64,000 nucleotides of DNA. It comes from Fonticella tunisiensis. Lineage in GTDB: Bacteria > Bacillota > Clostridia > Clostridiales > Caloramatoraceae. Positions 18,314 to 28,224 of the stretch are shown piece by piece. Numbering within the stretch: the stretch's first letter is position 1; every line of letters starts with the position of its first letter. The translations under genes and the position numbers were made by a program. The notes under the pieces are model-generated. The model was not told the origin of the DNA and searched no databases. It saw only the letters and a program-made list of their open reading frames with translations. The stretch covers positions 1-64,000 of the forward strand of contig NZ_SOAZ01000005.1 in NCBI RefSeq assembly GCF_004364155.1, given 5' to 3'.

Positions 18314-20047
18314 CTATTTTTTCAATAAGGGGAGGGTAATTATAAATGTAGTACCCTTGCCCGGTTTGCTCTTTACGTCTATTTTCCCATTGAAAAGCAT
18401 GACTACATGCTTTACAATAGCAAGACCTAGCCCTGTTCCCCCAAGCCTTCTCGATCTCGCCTTATCAACCCTGTAAAACCTTTCAAATAACCTTGGCAAA
18501 TGTTCCTCAGGTATACCAATGCCATTGTCGGAAACATAGATCTTTATACTTTCGTCTTCCTCTTTAAATTTTATATCTACCGTTCCACCATTATTAGTAT
18601 ACTTTATAGCATTGTCTACAAGATTTATCATCATCTGTTTAAACTTATCCCTGTCCCCTGAAATAAAAACATCATTATCTGGCTGATTGAACTTAAGTTC
18701 AATATTTTTATCCCTGGCTAAAGGAAGCATTATATAATAAACTTCTTCAATGGATTTTTTTATGTTTATTTTCTCAAAATTTATTGAAACATCCCTGTTT
18801 TCAAGCTCCGACAGGATAAGTATATCATTAATAAGCCTTGTGAGCCTTTCTGCTTCGATATTAATTATGTTGAGAAATTTCTCCTTTGTTGCTTTATCTT
18901 CAACATACATAAGCGTTTCAGCAAAACCCTTGATCGATGTCAGCGGCGTTTTAAGCTCATGGGAAACATTAGCAACAAAATCCGACCTCATCTTCTCCAG
19001 CATTTTAATTTTTGTAACATCCTGTATTACAAGCAAAACCCCCAGATTTCCAAAATGGTTGTCATAGTTTATAATCCTTTTGCTTTTAACACGCAATATT
19101 CTGTGGGAAGGATAGTTTATATTTATCTCGACATCCTCATCGGGAATAATTTTTATAAGCTTTTCCATGTCGTGATTTCTAACTACCTCAATGAAGTACT
19201 TCCCTGTAACATCTCCTTTTATGTCAAAAAGCTTTCTGGCCGATGGGTTGATTATAAGTATCTTTTCATTTTCATCCAATACCACTACACCATCATCCAT
19301 GCTCGTTAGTATTGATATAAGCTTATTTCTTTTATCCGACAGGTCAAGTATGGTTTCCTGAAGCCTTCCAGCCATAAGGTTAAATGCATGTCCAAGCTGA
19401 CCTATTTCATCCCTGGAGTTTATTTTTACCCTTTTCTCATATTGTCCAAGGGCTATTATGGTTGCAAGTCTGATAAGTTCCCTGATAGGCCTTATAAAAA
19501 TATCAAGATATATATAAACAAAAATCGATGATAAAATCCCACCTATTATTACCGTGATAATCACAAAATTCATATATCTAAACTGTAGCTTTTTTATATC
19601 GTCAAACGCCACTGACAATCTGAGGATATATTCTTCGCCATCGAAGGGAAATTTCAAAGCATAATAATACATTGTTTTATTTTCTGTTTCGCTTAGTCTA
19701 ACTGAAGTACCTTCTCCTTTTTCCCATGCCTGATGAATTTCAGGCCTGTTTAAATGATTTTTCATGCTTTGAACTAAACTGTCTGAATCACCAAGCACTC
19801 TTCCGTCATATGCAATAATAGTTGTTCTTTTTCCTGTTTTGTTCTTTATTTCCTTCGCCATAGCATCAAAGCTTTCTTTTTTTCCATTTGCTTTTATATA
19901 ATCTACAGCCAGTTTACTTTCAGATTTTAAATTGCTTTTTATATTTGCAAGTAAAAGGCTTTTAGTTACGTTATAGGCCAAAAATCCAGTACTTGATACT
20001 CCAAGAAGAAGGACCAGAACAAAGAATATAAAAAGTTTTTTTCTCAT
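18314..20047 (-). CDS. PhoR/PnpS-type membrane sensor histidine kinase
   Basis: 577 residues: first membrane helix about 5-27, an extracytoplasmic sensor region about 28-158, second helix about 160-181, HAMP (about 182-235), a PAS domain (about 240-345), a HisKA domain with the phospho-acceptor His363 in VSHELKTPLTS, and a HATPase domain with DNAIKYT, DNGIGIP and GGTGLGLAI boxes. The domain order is that of the PhoR/WalK group. It starts 13 bp after the response regulator gene and is surely its partner. The signal is unknown: phosphate limitation or wall stress are both plausible, and no pst or pho genes are nearby. Confidence 0.93.
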   Translation of the reverse strand: MRKKLFIFFVLVLLLGVSSTGFLAYNVTKSLLLANIKSNLKSESKLAVDYIKANGKKESFDAMAKEIKNKTGKRTTIIAYDGRVLGDSDSLVQSMKNHLNRPEIHQAWEKGEGTSVRLSETENKTMYYYALKFPFDGEEYILRLSVAFDDIKKLQFRYMNFVIITVIIGGILSSIFVYIYLDIFIRPIRELIRLATIIALGQYEKRVKINSRDEIGQLGHAFNLMAGRLQETILDLSDKRNKLISILTSMDDGVVVLDENEKILIINPSARKLFDIKGDVTGKYFIEVVRNHDMEKLIKIIPDEDVEININYPSHRILRVKSKRIINYDNHFGNLGVLLVIQDVTKIKMLEKMRSDFVANVSHELKTPLTSIKGFAETLMYVEDKATKEKFLNIINIEAERLTRLINDILILSELENRDVSINFEKINIKKSIEEVYYIMLPLARDKNIELKFNQPDNDVFISGDRDKFKQMMINLVDNAIKYTNNGGTVDIKFKEEDESIKIYVSDNGIGIPEEHLPRLFERFYRVDKARSRRLGGTGLGLAIVKHVVMLFNGKIDVKSKPGKGTTFIITLPLLKK

Positions 20048-20060
20048 TTAATCACCCTGA

Positions 20061-20750
20061 TTATTCCTTAAATTTATATCCTATGCCTCTCACAGTTTCA
20101 ATATATCTTGGGTTCTTGTCATCCTCTTCTATTTTCTTCCTTAAATGCCTTATATGAACATCAACTGTTCTTGTTTCACCATAATATTCATATCCCCATA
20201 CTTTATCGAGAAGGAAATCCCTTGTAAGAACCTTACCCTTATTTAAAACAAGAAGCTTTAGAAGTTCAAATTCTTTAAGGGTAAGTTCAAGGACATTACC
20301 TGATTTTGTAACCTCATGCCTATCCATATCAATTACTAAATCTCCAACATGTACTATTTTAGATTGATCCTCCTTTACATTTCTTCTAAGCACTGCCTTA
20401 ATTCTTGCAAGGAGTTCTCTTACTGAGAAGGGTTTAGTAATATAATCATCGGCTCCCAGTTCAAGGCCAAGTATTTTATCAAATTCCTCTCCCTTTGCAG
20501 TTAACATTATAATTGGCGTATTTTCCACGCTTTCATTCTTCTTTATTTCTTTACAAACATCAAACCCATCCATTTCAGGAAGCATAATATCAAGAAGTAT
20601 TAAATCGGGTTTTTTCTCAAGGGCCATCTCAAGCCCTTCCTTACCACTTAAAGCATAAAAAACCTTATAACCATTTGATTCAAGGTTGTATTTCAAAAGC
20701 TCTACTATATGAAATTCATCATCTATGATCAATATCTTTTCTCCTGCCAT
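20061..20750 (-). CDS. OmpR/PhoP-family response regulator
   Basis: 229 residues with a receiver domain (1-120; acidic pocket Asp11-Asp12, phospho-acceptor Asp54, and the conserved lysine in ITKPFSVREL) and a C-terminal winged-helix DNA-binding domain (about 130-228, ending YIETVRGIGYKF). It lies between pgeF (10 bp) and its kinase (13 bp), so the three are probably one transcript. PhoP/PhoB or WalR identity cannot be decided without targets. Confidence 0.94.
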   Translation of the reverse strand: MAGEKILIIDDEFHIVELLKYNLESNGYKVFYALSGKEGLEMALEKKPDLILLDIMLPEMDGFDVCKEIKKNESVENTPIIMLTAKGEEFDKILGLELGADDYITKPFSVRELLARIKAVLRRNVKEDQSKIVHVGDLVIDMDRHEVTKSGNVLELTLKEFELLKLLVLNKGKVLTRDFLLDKVWGYEYYGETRTVDVHIRHLRKKIEEDDKNPRYIETVRGIGYKFKE

Positions 20751-20760
20751 AATATACCTC

Positions 20761-21534
20761 CTATGTTATTTCGATAAAGGTTGCCATTCGCCCTGTGATT
20801 TTCCCATCCCTCCTATATGAGAAGAAATTATCCTCCATACATATGGTGCATAAGGGTTCGTGAATGATATTCCTAACTCCAAGATTTATAAGTTGTTTTT
20901 TATTCTCTTGCCATAAATCTACAAAATAGCTGCAGTTCCTTTTTTCAACAAAGGTGAATTTCTCTGCCACATCCTCTTTAACCTCAAAACAACATGGTCC
21001 AATTCCCGGTCCCACAACTGCCGTAATATATTCTGCCCTCGCTCCCAGGTTATCCATCATGTACCTAACTACCTTATCAACAATATGAAGATGGGTACCC
21101 TTCCAACCAGCATGGACTACAGCAGCTGCTCTCTTCAGTGAGTCCACAATTATTACTGGAATGCAATCAGCAGTCATAACCCCTATGGGTATGTTTTTAG
21201 AAGTAGTTATAAGGGCATCTCCGTCTTTTCCTATTATTTCTTTTCTATTGTCATCATTTACTATATAGAAGCAATCTCCATGAACCTGTCTCAGATATAC
21301 CATATTCTGACCATCCATATCTGCTGCTTCAAATATCCTGCTATAATTTTTATTTATATTTTCGTATTTATCTTCAGTGTATATCCCTAAATTTAGTGAA
21401 TCAAAGGGTACTTCGCTTACTCCTCCAATTCTAGTGCTGAAAAAGTGTTTTACAAAACCCAATCTCTCCAGGCTTCTACTTATATAGTACTTTACACCAT
21501 TATTCTGTTTTATCATGAAATCATTATTCTGCAC
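20761..21534 (-). CDS. pgeF: Peptidoglycan editing factor PgeF (multicopper polyphenol oxidase fold)
   Basis: YfiH/YlmD family; in E. coli it removes wrongly incorporated L-serine from UDP-MurNAc precursors, and other homologs act on purine nucleosides. The 257 residues carry the conserved metal and active-site motifs LRQVHGD, TADCIPVI, HAGWKG and GPGIGPCCFEV. A GTG start at 21534 has GGTGGTGAT upstream. In many Firmicutes this gene is near sepF/ylmE; here it is placed before a PhoP/PhoR pair, perhaps linking cell-wall quality to that system. Confidence 0.9.
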   Translation of the reverse strand: MQNNDFMIKQNNGVKYYISRSLERLGFVKHFFSTRIGGVSEVPFDSLNLGIYTEDKYENINKNYSRIFEAADMDGQNMVYLRQVHGDCFYIVNDDNRKEIIGKDGDALITTSKNIPIGVMTADCIPVIIVDSLKRAAAVVHAGWKGTHLHIVDKVVRYMMDNLGARAEYITAVVGPGIGPCCFEVKEDVAEKFTFVEKRNCSYFVDLWQENKKQLINLGVRNIIHEPLCTICMEDNFFSYRRDGKITGRMATFIEIT

Positions 21535-21644
21535 ATAATCACCACCAGGACATTTTATATCATTTCAATTATATCATAATGCTTTTTTACTGGTGTTAAC
21601 AGTAGTTTATTCTTTTAATCTATTTTTAACAATATAAAAAATAA

Positions 21645-21667
21645 AACCCCTGCTTGGGCAAAGGGGT
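21645..21667 (-). terminator. Terminator after nrdR
   Basis: ACCCCT at 21646-21651 pairs with AGGGGT at 21662-21667, and on the minus strand is followed by TTTATTTTTT. Confidence 0.7.
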
Positions 21668-21690
21668 ATAAAAGCAATGCTATAGGATTT

Positions 21691-22146
21691 TTATTTTTCC
21701 TTTAATATCTTTTGCAGCTCTTCCATAAATGTATTAATATCCTTAAACTGTCTGTAAACAGAAGCAAACCTTACATATGCTACATCATCGATTTCCTTAA
21801 GCTTTTGCATTACAAGTTCTCCTATAAAATGGCTTGAAACTTCCTGATCCATGGTATTGTATACCTGCTTTTCAATATCATCTACTATTTTCTCAATCTC
21901 ATTAATAGATACGGGCCTTTTTTCAAAGGATTTTAAAACCCCATTTAATATCTTTCTTTTATTAAACGGTTCCCTTGTCCCATCTTTTTTTATGACATAA
22001 ACAGGAATATCCTCTACCTTTTCATATGTAGTAAACCTTTTCTGGCATCTAAGGCATTCCCTGCGCCTTCTAATGGAAGCATTATCCTCGGTTGGCCTTG
22101 AATCCAAAACCTTTGTTTCATTGTGGCTACAAAAAGGACATTTCAT
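21691..22146 (-). CDS. nrdR: Transcriptional repressor NrdR
   Basis: Represses ribonucleotide reductase genes in response to ATP/dATP. I start at the ATG at 22146 (AGGAGAG upstream) so that the protein opens MKCPFC, giving 151 residues, the family norm; a longer frame reaches back to 22218. The N-terminal zinc ribbon has Cys3, Cys6, Cys31 and Cys34, followed by the RRRREC signature overlap and an ATP-cone domain (about 49-139). No nrd genes are in the window. Confidence 0.96.
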   Translation of the reverse strand: MKCPFCSHNETKVLDSRPTEDNASIRRRRECLRCQKRFTTYEKVEDIPVYVIKKDGTREPFNKRKILNGVLKSFEKRPVSINEIEKIVDDIEKQVYNTMDQEVSSHFIGELVMQKLKEIDDVAYVRFASVYRQFKDINTFMEELQKILKEK

Positions 22147-22250
22147 AATAAACTCTCCTATCAACTTTATCTCTGTTCGTATTATATAATTATACAAATT
22201 TTGTATGTATTTGTCCATGATAAAATCAAAGGAAATATAAACTGCAATCG

Positions 22251-22574
22251 TTATAATAACTTTTCATCATCCTCATTATTATTTAAAATATTATTAATTT
22301 CCTTAGAATTTCCATTTGATAAATCCACAAGAACTATATCCACGCCAAAAACTCTAATCTGATCCCATCTTATCTTTATTTCATCCTTTTTTTTAAATAT
22401 CGAAAAAAATCCCCCCTGTGGTGGTATGACAAGACTTTCTATACCATTCAACTCATCATCGAATATAATATCGCTTACAAATCCCAGCCTTTTGCCTTCA
22501 GAGATTTCTATAACTTCCATCTGTCTTAACTGAGTAAGGGTTATAACATTTTTTCCCAAGTATTTATCTCCCAT
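22251..22574 (-). CDS. YlmC/YmxH family sporulation protein (PRC-barrel)
   Basis: 107 residues forming a PRC-barrel-like beta domain (about 8-90: [44 protein letters not shown]). This is the YlmC/YmxH group annotated as sporulation-associated in Firmicutes; the molecular function is unknown. GGAGGTGAAACA precedes the ATG. It lies downstream of sigG and upstream of nrdR in the same direction, with sizable gaps on both sides. Confidence 0.82.
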   Translation of the reverse strand: MGDKYLGKNVITLTQLRQMEVIEISEGKRLGFVSDIIFDDELNGIESLVIPPQGGFFSIFKKKDEIKIRWDQIRVFGVDIVLVDLSNGNSKEINNILNNNEDDEKLL

Positions 22575-22863
22575 TGTTTCACCTCCATCAATAAAATATA
22601 TGACGTGGACAACCTATATATGAACAAAAGTAAATTATAAAAAAGTAAATTAACTCGTTGCGCCGCTCTGAAAAGTTCAATGGAATAAAAGCAGAAAATA
22701 TCTGCAGAGCGCCAGAATAAATATAAAAGTTTCTCAGCTTATGTCTAGATTATCAATAAATATAGTAGCTGTTTTCGTAATCTTACTGTGAAATTTATTT
22801 CATGTGGAGCTAGTGAAACGATTTATTTATTATAAAAAATGATGGCTAAAAACCATCATTTTA
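22575..22863. other. 289-bp gap with nested inverted repeats between sigG and ylmC
   Basis: No coding region seen. CGCTCTG (22664-22670) pairs with CAGAGCG (22705-22711), and inside lies GCAGA (22691-22695) with TCTGC (22701-22705). The sequence AACTCGTTGCGC at 22652-22663 resembles the end of the dispersed repeat found at 58929-59089, but no full copy is present. The sigG terminator occupies the right end. Confidence 0.5.
22836..22862 (-). terminator. Terminator after sigG
   Basis: AAAATGATGG (22836-22845) pairs with CCATCATTTT (22853-22862). On the minus strand the stem ends in TTTTTTAT. It directly abuts the sigG stop codon. Confidence 0.82.
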
Positions 22864-23637
22864 CTAAATAAATTTTCTCATATGATTCAGTGCCGACTTT
22901 TCAAGCCTTGAAACCTGAGCCTGTGAAATACCGATTTCCTCTGCCACCTCCATTTGGGTTTTACCTTCAAAAAATCTAAGTGTAAGTATAAGCTTTTCAC
23001 GGCTGTTTAATTTCTGAAGTGCCTGCTTTATCGATATATTTTCAATCCAGCTGTCATCATGATTTTTATTATCGCTTATTTGATCCATAACAAATATTGC
23101 ATCGCCGCCATCATGATATATAGGTTCAAATAGCGATATTGGATCCTGAATGGCATCAAGTGCGAATACTACTTCTTCTCTGGGGATCTTCAGTTCCCTG
23201 GCTATTTCAGAAATATTTGGCTCCTTATTGTTTTTAGAGATAAGTTTGTCACGTACCTGAAGAGCCTTATAAGCTATATCCCTCAAAGATCTGCTTACCC
23301 TTATGGAATTGTTATCCCTCAAATACCTTCTTATTTCTCCTATAACCATGGGTACAGCATATGTTGAAAACCTCACATTCTGCGAAAGATCAAAATTATC
23401 TATTGCCTTTATTAATCCTATACATCCCACCTGAAAAAGGTCATCAACATTTTCTCCTCTATTGTTAAACCTCTGAATAACACTAAGTACAAGCCTTAAA
23501 TTTCCTTTTATAAACTTCTCCCTTGCTTCGTTGTCACCCTGCCTCATTTTGATAATAAGCTGCCTCATTTCTTCATTCTTTAAAACAGGTAATTTAGATG
23601 TATTAACGCCGCATATTTCTACTTTATTTGTTATCAT
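22864..23637 (-). CDS. sigG: Sporulation sigma factor SigG (late forespore)
   Basis: RNA polymerase sigma factor for late forespore genes. The 257 residues show the SigG N-terminus (NKVEICGVNTSKLPVLKNEE), which includes the segment known to bind anti-sigma factors, then region 2 (NLRLVLSVIQRF, DLFQVGCIGLIKAIDNFD), region 3 and region 4 (GISQAQVSRLEKSAL). This start distinguishes it from SigF. It lies directly downstream of spoIIGA-sigE, as in Bacillus and Clostridium, but has its own 144-bp upstream gap; I did not find a convincing SigF/SigG promoter there. Confidence 0.97.
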   Translation of the reverse strand: MITNKVEICGVNTSKLPVLKNEEMRQLIIKMRQGDNEAREKFIKGNLRLVLSVIQRFNNRGENVDDLFQVGCIGLIKAIDNFDLSQNVRFSTYAVPMVIGEIRRYLRDNNSIRVSRSLRDIAYKALQVRDKLISKNNKEPNISEIARELKIPREEVVFALDAIQDPISLFEPIYHDGGDAIFVMDQISDNKNHDDSWIENISIKQALQKLNSREKLILTLRFFEGKTQMEVAEEIGISQAQVSRLEKSALNHMRKFI

Positions 23638-23781
23638 AAGTCAGCTTCATCCCCTTCAGTGTTGTTGTATTTAGATTATTTCCGAAGGGAATTTCTTTTA
23701 TTCAATAAAAAAATCGGCATTTATTTCCATAATGAACTATAATATTTGGTTACAAGTGTTGTGTTAGTAAAAACAGATAAA

Positions 23782-24519
23782 CTAAATCATTCTGTTTATA
23801 TCGCGCCTTAAACGCTTTATAATTCTCTTTTCGAGCCTTGATATATATGACTGAGAAATGCCAAGGATATCAGCCACTTCCTTCTGTGTTCTTTCACCTC
23901 CGCCCTTAAGCCCAAAACGCAGCTCCATAATCTGTTTTTCTCTCGTACTAAGGCGTGACATGGCGCTTTTTAAAAGCTGCCTTTCAACCTCATCCTCAAT
24001 ACAATGATATATTAAATCATTATCCGTACCTAGTATATCCGAAAGAAGAAGCTCATTTCCATCCCAGTCAACATTTAAAGGCTCGTCGAAGGATATCTCT
24101 CCTCTCACCTTGCTGTTTCTTCTTAAATACATGAGTATTTCATTTTCGATACATCTTGATGCATAGGTAGCAAGCTTTATCTTTTTTGCAGGATTAAAAG
24201 TATTGACCGCCTTTATAAGTCCTATTGTACCTATGGATATTAAATCCTCAACGCTTATGCCCGTATTTTCGAACTTCTTGGCAATATACACTACAAGCCT
24301 CAGGTTCCTTTCAATAAGTACAGCCTTAACTTCCTCATTTCCTTCCCTTAGCTGTTCAACAAGCCTTTTTTCCTCTTCATTGCTCAGCGGGGGCGGCAGC
24401 GCTTCACTCCCTCCTATGTAGTAAACATCCTGCAAATTAAAAATCTTCCACTGAACGTACATCAATAAATACCTTATCTTATCTCTCAATACTCCTAGAA
24501 CCTTTATAAAGCCTGTCAA
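23782..24519 (-). CDS. sigE: Sporulation sigma factor SigE precursor (early mother cell)
   Basis: Made as an inactive precursor and cleaved by SpoIIGA after septation. The 245 residues start with an amphipathic pro-sequence of about 30 residues, then [15 protein letters not shown], which marks the cleavage neighbourhood seen in B. subtilis pro-SigE. Region 2 ([44 protein letters not shown]) and region 4 ([19 protein letters not shown]) are typical. The start is TTG at 24519 with a run of seven Gs upstream. It lies 11 bp after spoIIGA, forming the spoIIG operon. Confidence 0.97.
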   Translation of the reverse strand: MTGFIKVLGVLRDKIRYLLMYVQWKIFNLQDVYYIGGSEALPPPLSNEEEKRLVEQLREGNEEVKAVLIERNLRLVVYIAKKFENTGISVEDLISIGTIGLIKAVNTFNPAKKIKLATYASRCIENEILMYLRRNSKVRGEISFDEPLNVDWDGNELLLSDILGTDNDLIYHCIEDEVERQLLKSAMSRLSTREKQIMELRFGLKGGGERTQKEVADILGISQSYISRLEKRIIKRLRRDINRMI

Positions 24520-24530
24520 ATGAACCCCCC

Positions 24531-25421
24531 CTATTTGACAATTTCCGGGTATGCCAGTGCCTGGTAATCCCCCTGATTTGATATTGGTTTATTATAAAGT
24601 GCTATTATTGCCCCCTGAATAATCCTGGTTCTGCTCTTATGCCTGACAATAACCGTATCAACCCTCACTCCCGTAAGCATTCCATTGTCAACTCCAAGTG
24701 CTCTGTATGGTATTATTCTAATCCTGGATTTCATGGTAGTTGATAGAATGGCATCATATATTGATGACGATTGCTGCTTCTTAAATAGAGCCTGTTTTAC
24801 ATCATCTGAAAAAATATCATACACTGAATTCATGTTCACAACAATCACAGGCTGATTAGTTAAAGGATCCCGCAGGGAATTTCCCGTATCAATTAATGCA
24901 GTTACATTACAGCATCTATCGTTCAATATTATTTGAAGCTCAACTTTATTTTTTTCCCTGCTATAATAATTCTCAAAATAATCAAATCCAATCTTAACCA
25001 AAATTATTGCAGCAATACTTCCACCAATTATATAGTTTGCAGGTATATCAATCATAAAGGTTCCGTTTGCCACTTCCAGTTGTTGATTTCCAAGATAAAA
25101 AAAACCAAATATTGTACCACCTACAATAAATGCCTCTATATAAAACATTATGAGTATTTTTATAAAATCCTTAATTCTGTAGGGCAAAAATGCTATAACA
25201 TTCATTATCATGGAAATAAGTAATTTCATAATCAACGAGTAGAAAATGTGTAAATCAGGAAAGAATATGACAAATACGTATAATGCCCCTGTCAGCGCTG
25301 CCACAGCCATTCTCCACCATTTAGCCTTACATTTACAAAAACGGTTTATAACATATAACAAAAGATAGTTCATAAAAAAATTTTCGAATATTAGTATATC
25401 AATATAAACAACCCTTCGCAT
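24531..25421 (-). CDS. spoIIGA: Sigma-E processing peptidase SpoIIGA
   Basis: Membrane aspartic protease that activates pro-SigE in response to the forespore signal SpoIIR. The 296 residues have an N-terminal half of about five membrane helices (residues 5-148) and a cytoplasmic protease half with the catalytic Asp178 in [12 protein letters not shown], corresponding to Asp183 in B. subtilis. GGAGGTGGGC precedes the ATG. First gene of the spoIIGA-sigE operon. Confidence 0.97.
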   Translation of the reverse strand: MRRVVYIDILIFENFFMNYLLLYVINRFCKCKAKWWRMAVAALTGALYVFVIFFPDLHIFYSLIMKLLISMIMNVIAFLPYRIKDFIKILIMFYIEAFIVGGTIFGFFYLGNQQLEVANGTFMIDIPANYIIGGSIAAIILVKIGFDYFENYYSREKNKVELQIILNDRCCNVTALIDTGNSLRDPLTNQPVIVVNMNSVYDIFSDDVKQALFKKQQSSSIYDAILSTTMKSRIRIIPYRALGVDNGMLTGVRVDTVIVRHKSRTRIIQGAIIALYNKPISNQGDYQALAYPEIVK

Positions 25422-25459
25422 TTGCCCACCTCCGTAGCGTGGACAATTTTTATACTCTT

Positions 25460-25493
25460 ATTATAAGACCATTCAGCCGTAAAATTTGTCACT
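25460..25493 (-). promoter_or_regulatory. Candidate Spo0A-dependent spoIIG promoter with long spacer
   Basis: On the minus strand GTGACA (25492-25487) and TATAAT (25465-25460) are separated by 21 bp, longer than the normal 17. A 0A-box-like TTTGTCACT (25485-25493 on the plus strand, 7 of 9 to TTTGTCRAA) overlaps the -35 element. The B. subtilis spoIIG promoter has a 22-bp spacer and 0A boxes at the -35 region, so the architecture agrees. Confidence 0.5.
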
Positions 25494-25564
25494 TTATAAT
25501 TATATAAATATAAAAACTTTCCTCAAAATATTCTTAAAAAATTTATATTTCACCAAAAAATAAA

Positions 25565-25591
25565 GAAAGAGGGAGATTAAATCCCTCTTTC
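25565..25591 (-). terminator. Terminator after ftsZ
   Basis: GAAAGAGGGA (25565-25574) pairs perfectly with TCCCTCTTTC (25582-25591); the minus strand continues TTTATTTTTT. It separates ftsA-ftsZ from spoIIGA. Confidence 0.85.
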
Positions 25592-25594
25592 AAT

Positions 25595-26674
25595 CTATCT
25601 TCTATTCCTTTGATTTCTAAAAAATGGCGGTATATCGAGATCATCACTCTTTAAATCTATTACAGGTGAAGCTTCATGAGCACTTGACTCATCATTTTTT
25701 TTGACATTCTTTTCATCTTCGTGTTTTTCAAATCCTGTGGCAATAACAGTTATTCTTATGTCATCTCCCAACTCCTCATTAATTACTGCACCAAATATTA
25801 TGTTTGCATCAGGATCAGCAGCCTGTTTTACCTGATCAGCAGCTTCATTTACCTCAAACAGGGTAAGATTTGGGCCTCCTGTAATATTTAGAAGAACCCC
25901 GGTGGCTCCATTTATTGTTGTTTCAAGGAGAGGGCTTGAGATAGCCTGCTTTGCTGCATCAACTGCCCTGTTTTCACCCGTTGCTCTTCCGATACCCATA
26001 TGTGCTAACCCTCTATTGAGCATAATGGTTTTTACGTCAGCAAAGTCAAGATTTATGAGCCCCGGTATAGTTATAAGGTCAGATATACCCTGAACACCCT
26101 GCTTTAAAACATCGTCGGCTACCTTAAAAGCTTCTGTAATTGGTGTTTTCTTATCAACAACCTGGAGCAGCCTGTCATTTGGAATAGTTACAAGAGTATC
26201 AACCTTTTCCTTAAGCCTGTTAATTCCCTGCTCGGCATGAATCATTCTTTTTCTTCCTTCAAAAAGGAATGGTTTGGTGACTACACCAACAGTCAATATC
26301 CCCAATTCCTTCGCAATCTCAGCAACAACAGGCGCTGCTCCTGTTCCGGTTCCACCACCCATACCTGCTGTAATGAAAACAAGATCTGCTCCCTTAAGCG
26401 CCTGGGTAATTTCTTCCTTGCTTTCTTCTGCAGCTTTTTGTCCTATTTCAGGATTAGCACCTGCACCAAGTCCCCTGGTCAATTTATCTCCAATTTGAAT
26501 TTTCTGTCCTGCTTTGGATATGTATAATGCCTGTTTATCAGTATTAATAGATATAAATTCAACTCCTCTTAATCCCGATTCTATCATTCTGTTAACAGCA
26601 TTATTTCCACCGCCGCCTACTCCTACGACTTTTATTTGAGCCGTTTGATCGATATCAAATTCAAAGTCTAGCAC
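25595..26674 (-). CDS. ftsZ: Cell division GTPase FtsZ
   Basis: Tubulin-like GTPase that polymerises into the Z-ring. The 359 residues have the tubulin signature GGGTGTG at 106-112, the T7 loop NLDFADVKT, and a C-terminal linker (about 320-340) leading to the conserved tail [11 protein letters not shown], which binds FtsA and SepF. The start is GTG at 26674 with GGGGGT upstream; an ATG one base ahead is out of frame. It is 21 bp downstream of ftsA. Confidence 0.98.
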   Translation of the reverse strand: MLDFEFDIDQTAQIKVVGVGGGGNNAVNRMIESGLRGVEFISINTDKQALYISKAGQKIQIGDKLTRGLGAGANPEIGQKAAEESKEEITQALKGADLVFITAGMGGGTGTGAAPVVAEIAKELGILTVGVVTKPFLFEGRKRMIHAEQGINRLKEKVDTLVTIPNDRLLQVVDKKTPITEAFKVADDVLKQGVQGISDLITIPGLINLDFADVKTIMLNRGLAHMGIGRATGENRAVDAAKQAISSPLLETTINGATGVLLNITGGPNLTLFEVNEAADQVKQAADPDANIIFGAVINEELGDDIRITVIATGFEKHEDEKNVKKNDESSAHEASPVIDLKSDDLDIPPFFRNQRNRR

Positions 26675-26695
26675 ATTAATACCCCCTTAAGTATT

Positions 26696-27955
26696 CTAGA
26701 AAAAATCTGCGAAAAATTCTCTTATTCTGTCCATTAAGCCTGGCCTGTGTTCTTCTTTCTCATCAGCTTCCCTATCTGCTGCAACCTCTCCACGTTCTAC
26801 AAGCTTTTTATTGTTTACTATGCTTGTCCTTTTCTGTTTCAAGGCATACATGGCAATTCCAGTTGCTGCAGAATAAATAGGATTGGCTACGCCTATATAG
26901 TTGGGATATCCAAATCGTATGGGTACATCAAAGTATGATTGAGCAACATCTTGAATACCCCTAATGTTAAATAGCCCTCCTCCTGTTATAACAATACCTG
27001 CAGCCAGGGATCCCAGCAAATTGTTGTTATGTAGCTCATTTTTAATAAGATAAAGCATCTCAGAAATTCTTGCATCAATTATTTCTGCAATTTCAACAAG
27101 ATGTATTTCTTTTTCTCCCCTGCCTGCAATATTGTTTATTTTTATTATATCATCATTTCGAACCATTTTAACAGATGCTGTACCATATTGTCTTTTGATT
27201 TTTTCAGCTTCCTGGGAAGATATTTTACATACTATAGATATATCATTAGTTATATGGTTACCTCCAACAGGTATGATCTTTGTTAAAACCAGTGAACCAT
27301 TCTTAAATACTGAAATATCTATAGTTTCAGCACCAACATCAACAAGTGCCACGCCCAGCTCTTTTTCATCATCGTTTAATATTACAGACGAAGTTCCAAG
27401 AGGTTCAACTATAATTCCATCAACGGCAAGCCCTGCACGCTGCACGCTTCTTATTATATTCTGAACAGTTGTACAGGAAGCAACTACAAGGTTTGCATCG
27501 ACTTCAAGCCTTACCCCAACCATTCCAACAGGGTCTCTTATTTCACCATAACCATCTACCACAAATTGCTCAGGTATAATGTCTATTATTTCCCTGTCGG
27601 CGGGTACAGCATATACCTTAGCTGCCTGCATAACCCTCGCTACGTCCTCTGAGGTTATCTCCCTGTCTTCCCTTGTAACAGCTATAACTCCCTTATTCTT
27701 ATATATAGTTGTATAACCCCCTGCAATATTTACAAATGCAGATTTTATCTCTCTATTGGACATGTGTTCGGCTTGTTTTACAGCACTTTGAATTGCATCA
27801 ACTGTCGAGTCTATATCAACTATAATTCCTTTTTTTACACCTTTGCACTCGGAGGTCCCCACACCTAAAACGTTAAACTGCTTTTTGTTAATTTCTGCGA
27901 CCAGTACGCATACCTTAGACGAACCAATATCCAGCGATACAACTATATTGTTCAT
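26696..27955 (-). CDS. ftsA: Cell division protein FtsA
   Basis: Actin-like ATPase that tethers FtsZ filaments to the membrane. The 419 residues begin with SLDIGSSKVCVLVAE (nucleotide-binding phosphate loop), include the SHS2/1C domain (about 85-165) and a second phosphate loop VALVDVGAETIDIS, and end with an amphipathic helix (GLMDRIREFFADFF) typical of the membrane-targeting sequence. GGGAGG precedes the ATG. It is separated by 294 bp from the upstream DUF881 gene and so probably has its own promoter. Confidence 0.97.
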   Translation of the reverse strand: MNNIVVSLDIGSSKVCVLVAEINKKQFNVLGVGTSECKGVKKGIIVDIDSTVDAIQSAVKQAEHMSNREIKSAFVNIAGGYTTIYKNKGVIAVTREDREITSEDVARVMQAAKVYAVPADREIIDIIPEQFVVDGYGEIRDPVGMVGVRLEVDANLVVASCTTVQNIIRSVQRAGLAVDGIIVEPLGTSSVILNDDEKELGVALVDVGAETIDISVFKNGSLVLTKIIPVGGNHITNDISIVCKISSQEAEKIKRQYGTASVKMVRNDDIIKINNIAGRGEKEIHLVEIAEIIDARISEMLYLIKNELHNNNLLGSLAAGIVITGGGLFNIRGIQDVAQSYFDVPIRFGYPNYIGVANPIYSAATGIAMYALKQKRTSIVNNKKLVERGEVAADREADEKEEHRPGLMDRIREFFADFF

Positions 27956-28176
27956 TTATAAATTAACCTCCCTATTGAATTAAAACTTTCCTTCATTAAA
28001 ATTATTCAACATAAAACTCGTTTTCCCTCTCTATTTACATAAAATTTTTCACAAAAAATTTTTCCAGCATTAGAACCGACTTTTCACCATATACTTTAGC
28101 TATAGAGTCATATAATCTACGTATCATTATAATGCATGTTCTTTAGGCTGTCGGTTTACTTACATAGAAAACGTTT

Positions 28177-28204
28177 ATAATAATATTTCGTTCATTTTTG
28201 ACAA
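28177..28204 (-). promoter_or_regulatory. Candidate promoter in the 294-bp gap upstream of ftsA
   Basis: On the minus strand TTGTCA (28204-28199) and TATTAT (28182-28177) are separated by 16 bp, a plausible sigma-A pair about 220 bp before the ftsA start. The 28000-28250 stretch contains no gene I can support. Confidence 0.35.
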
Positions 28205-28224
28205 AACTTTATCATATTTTAAAA

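Noticed and set aside
23638-23781. SigF/SigG promoter upstream of sigG
   Set aside because: Several partial matches, none with both elements at proper spacing.
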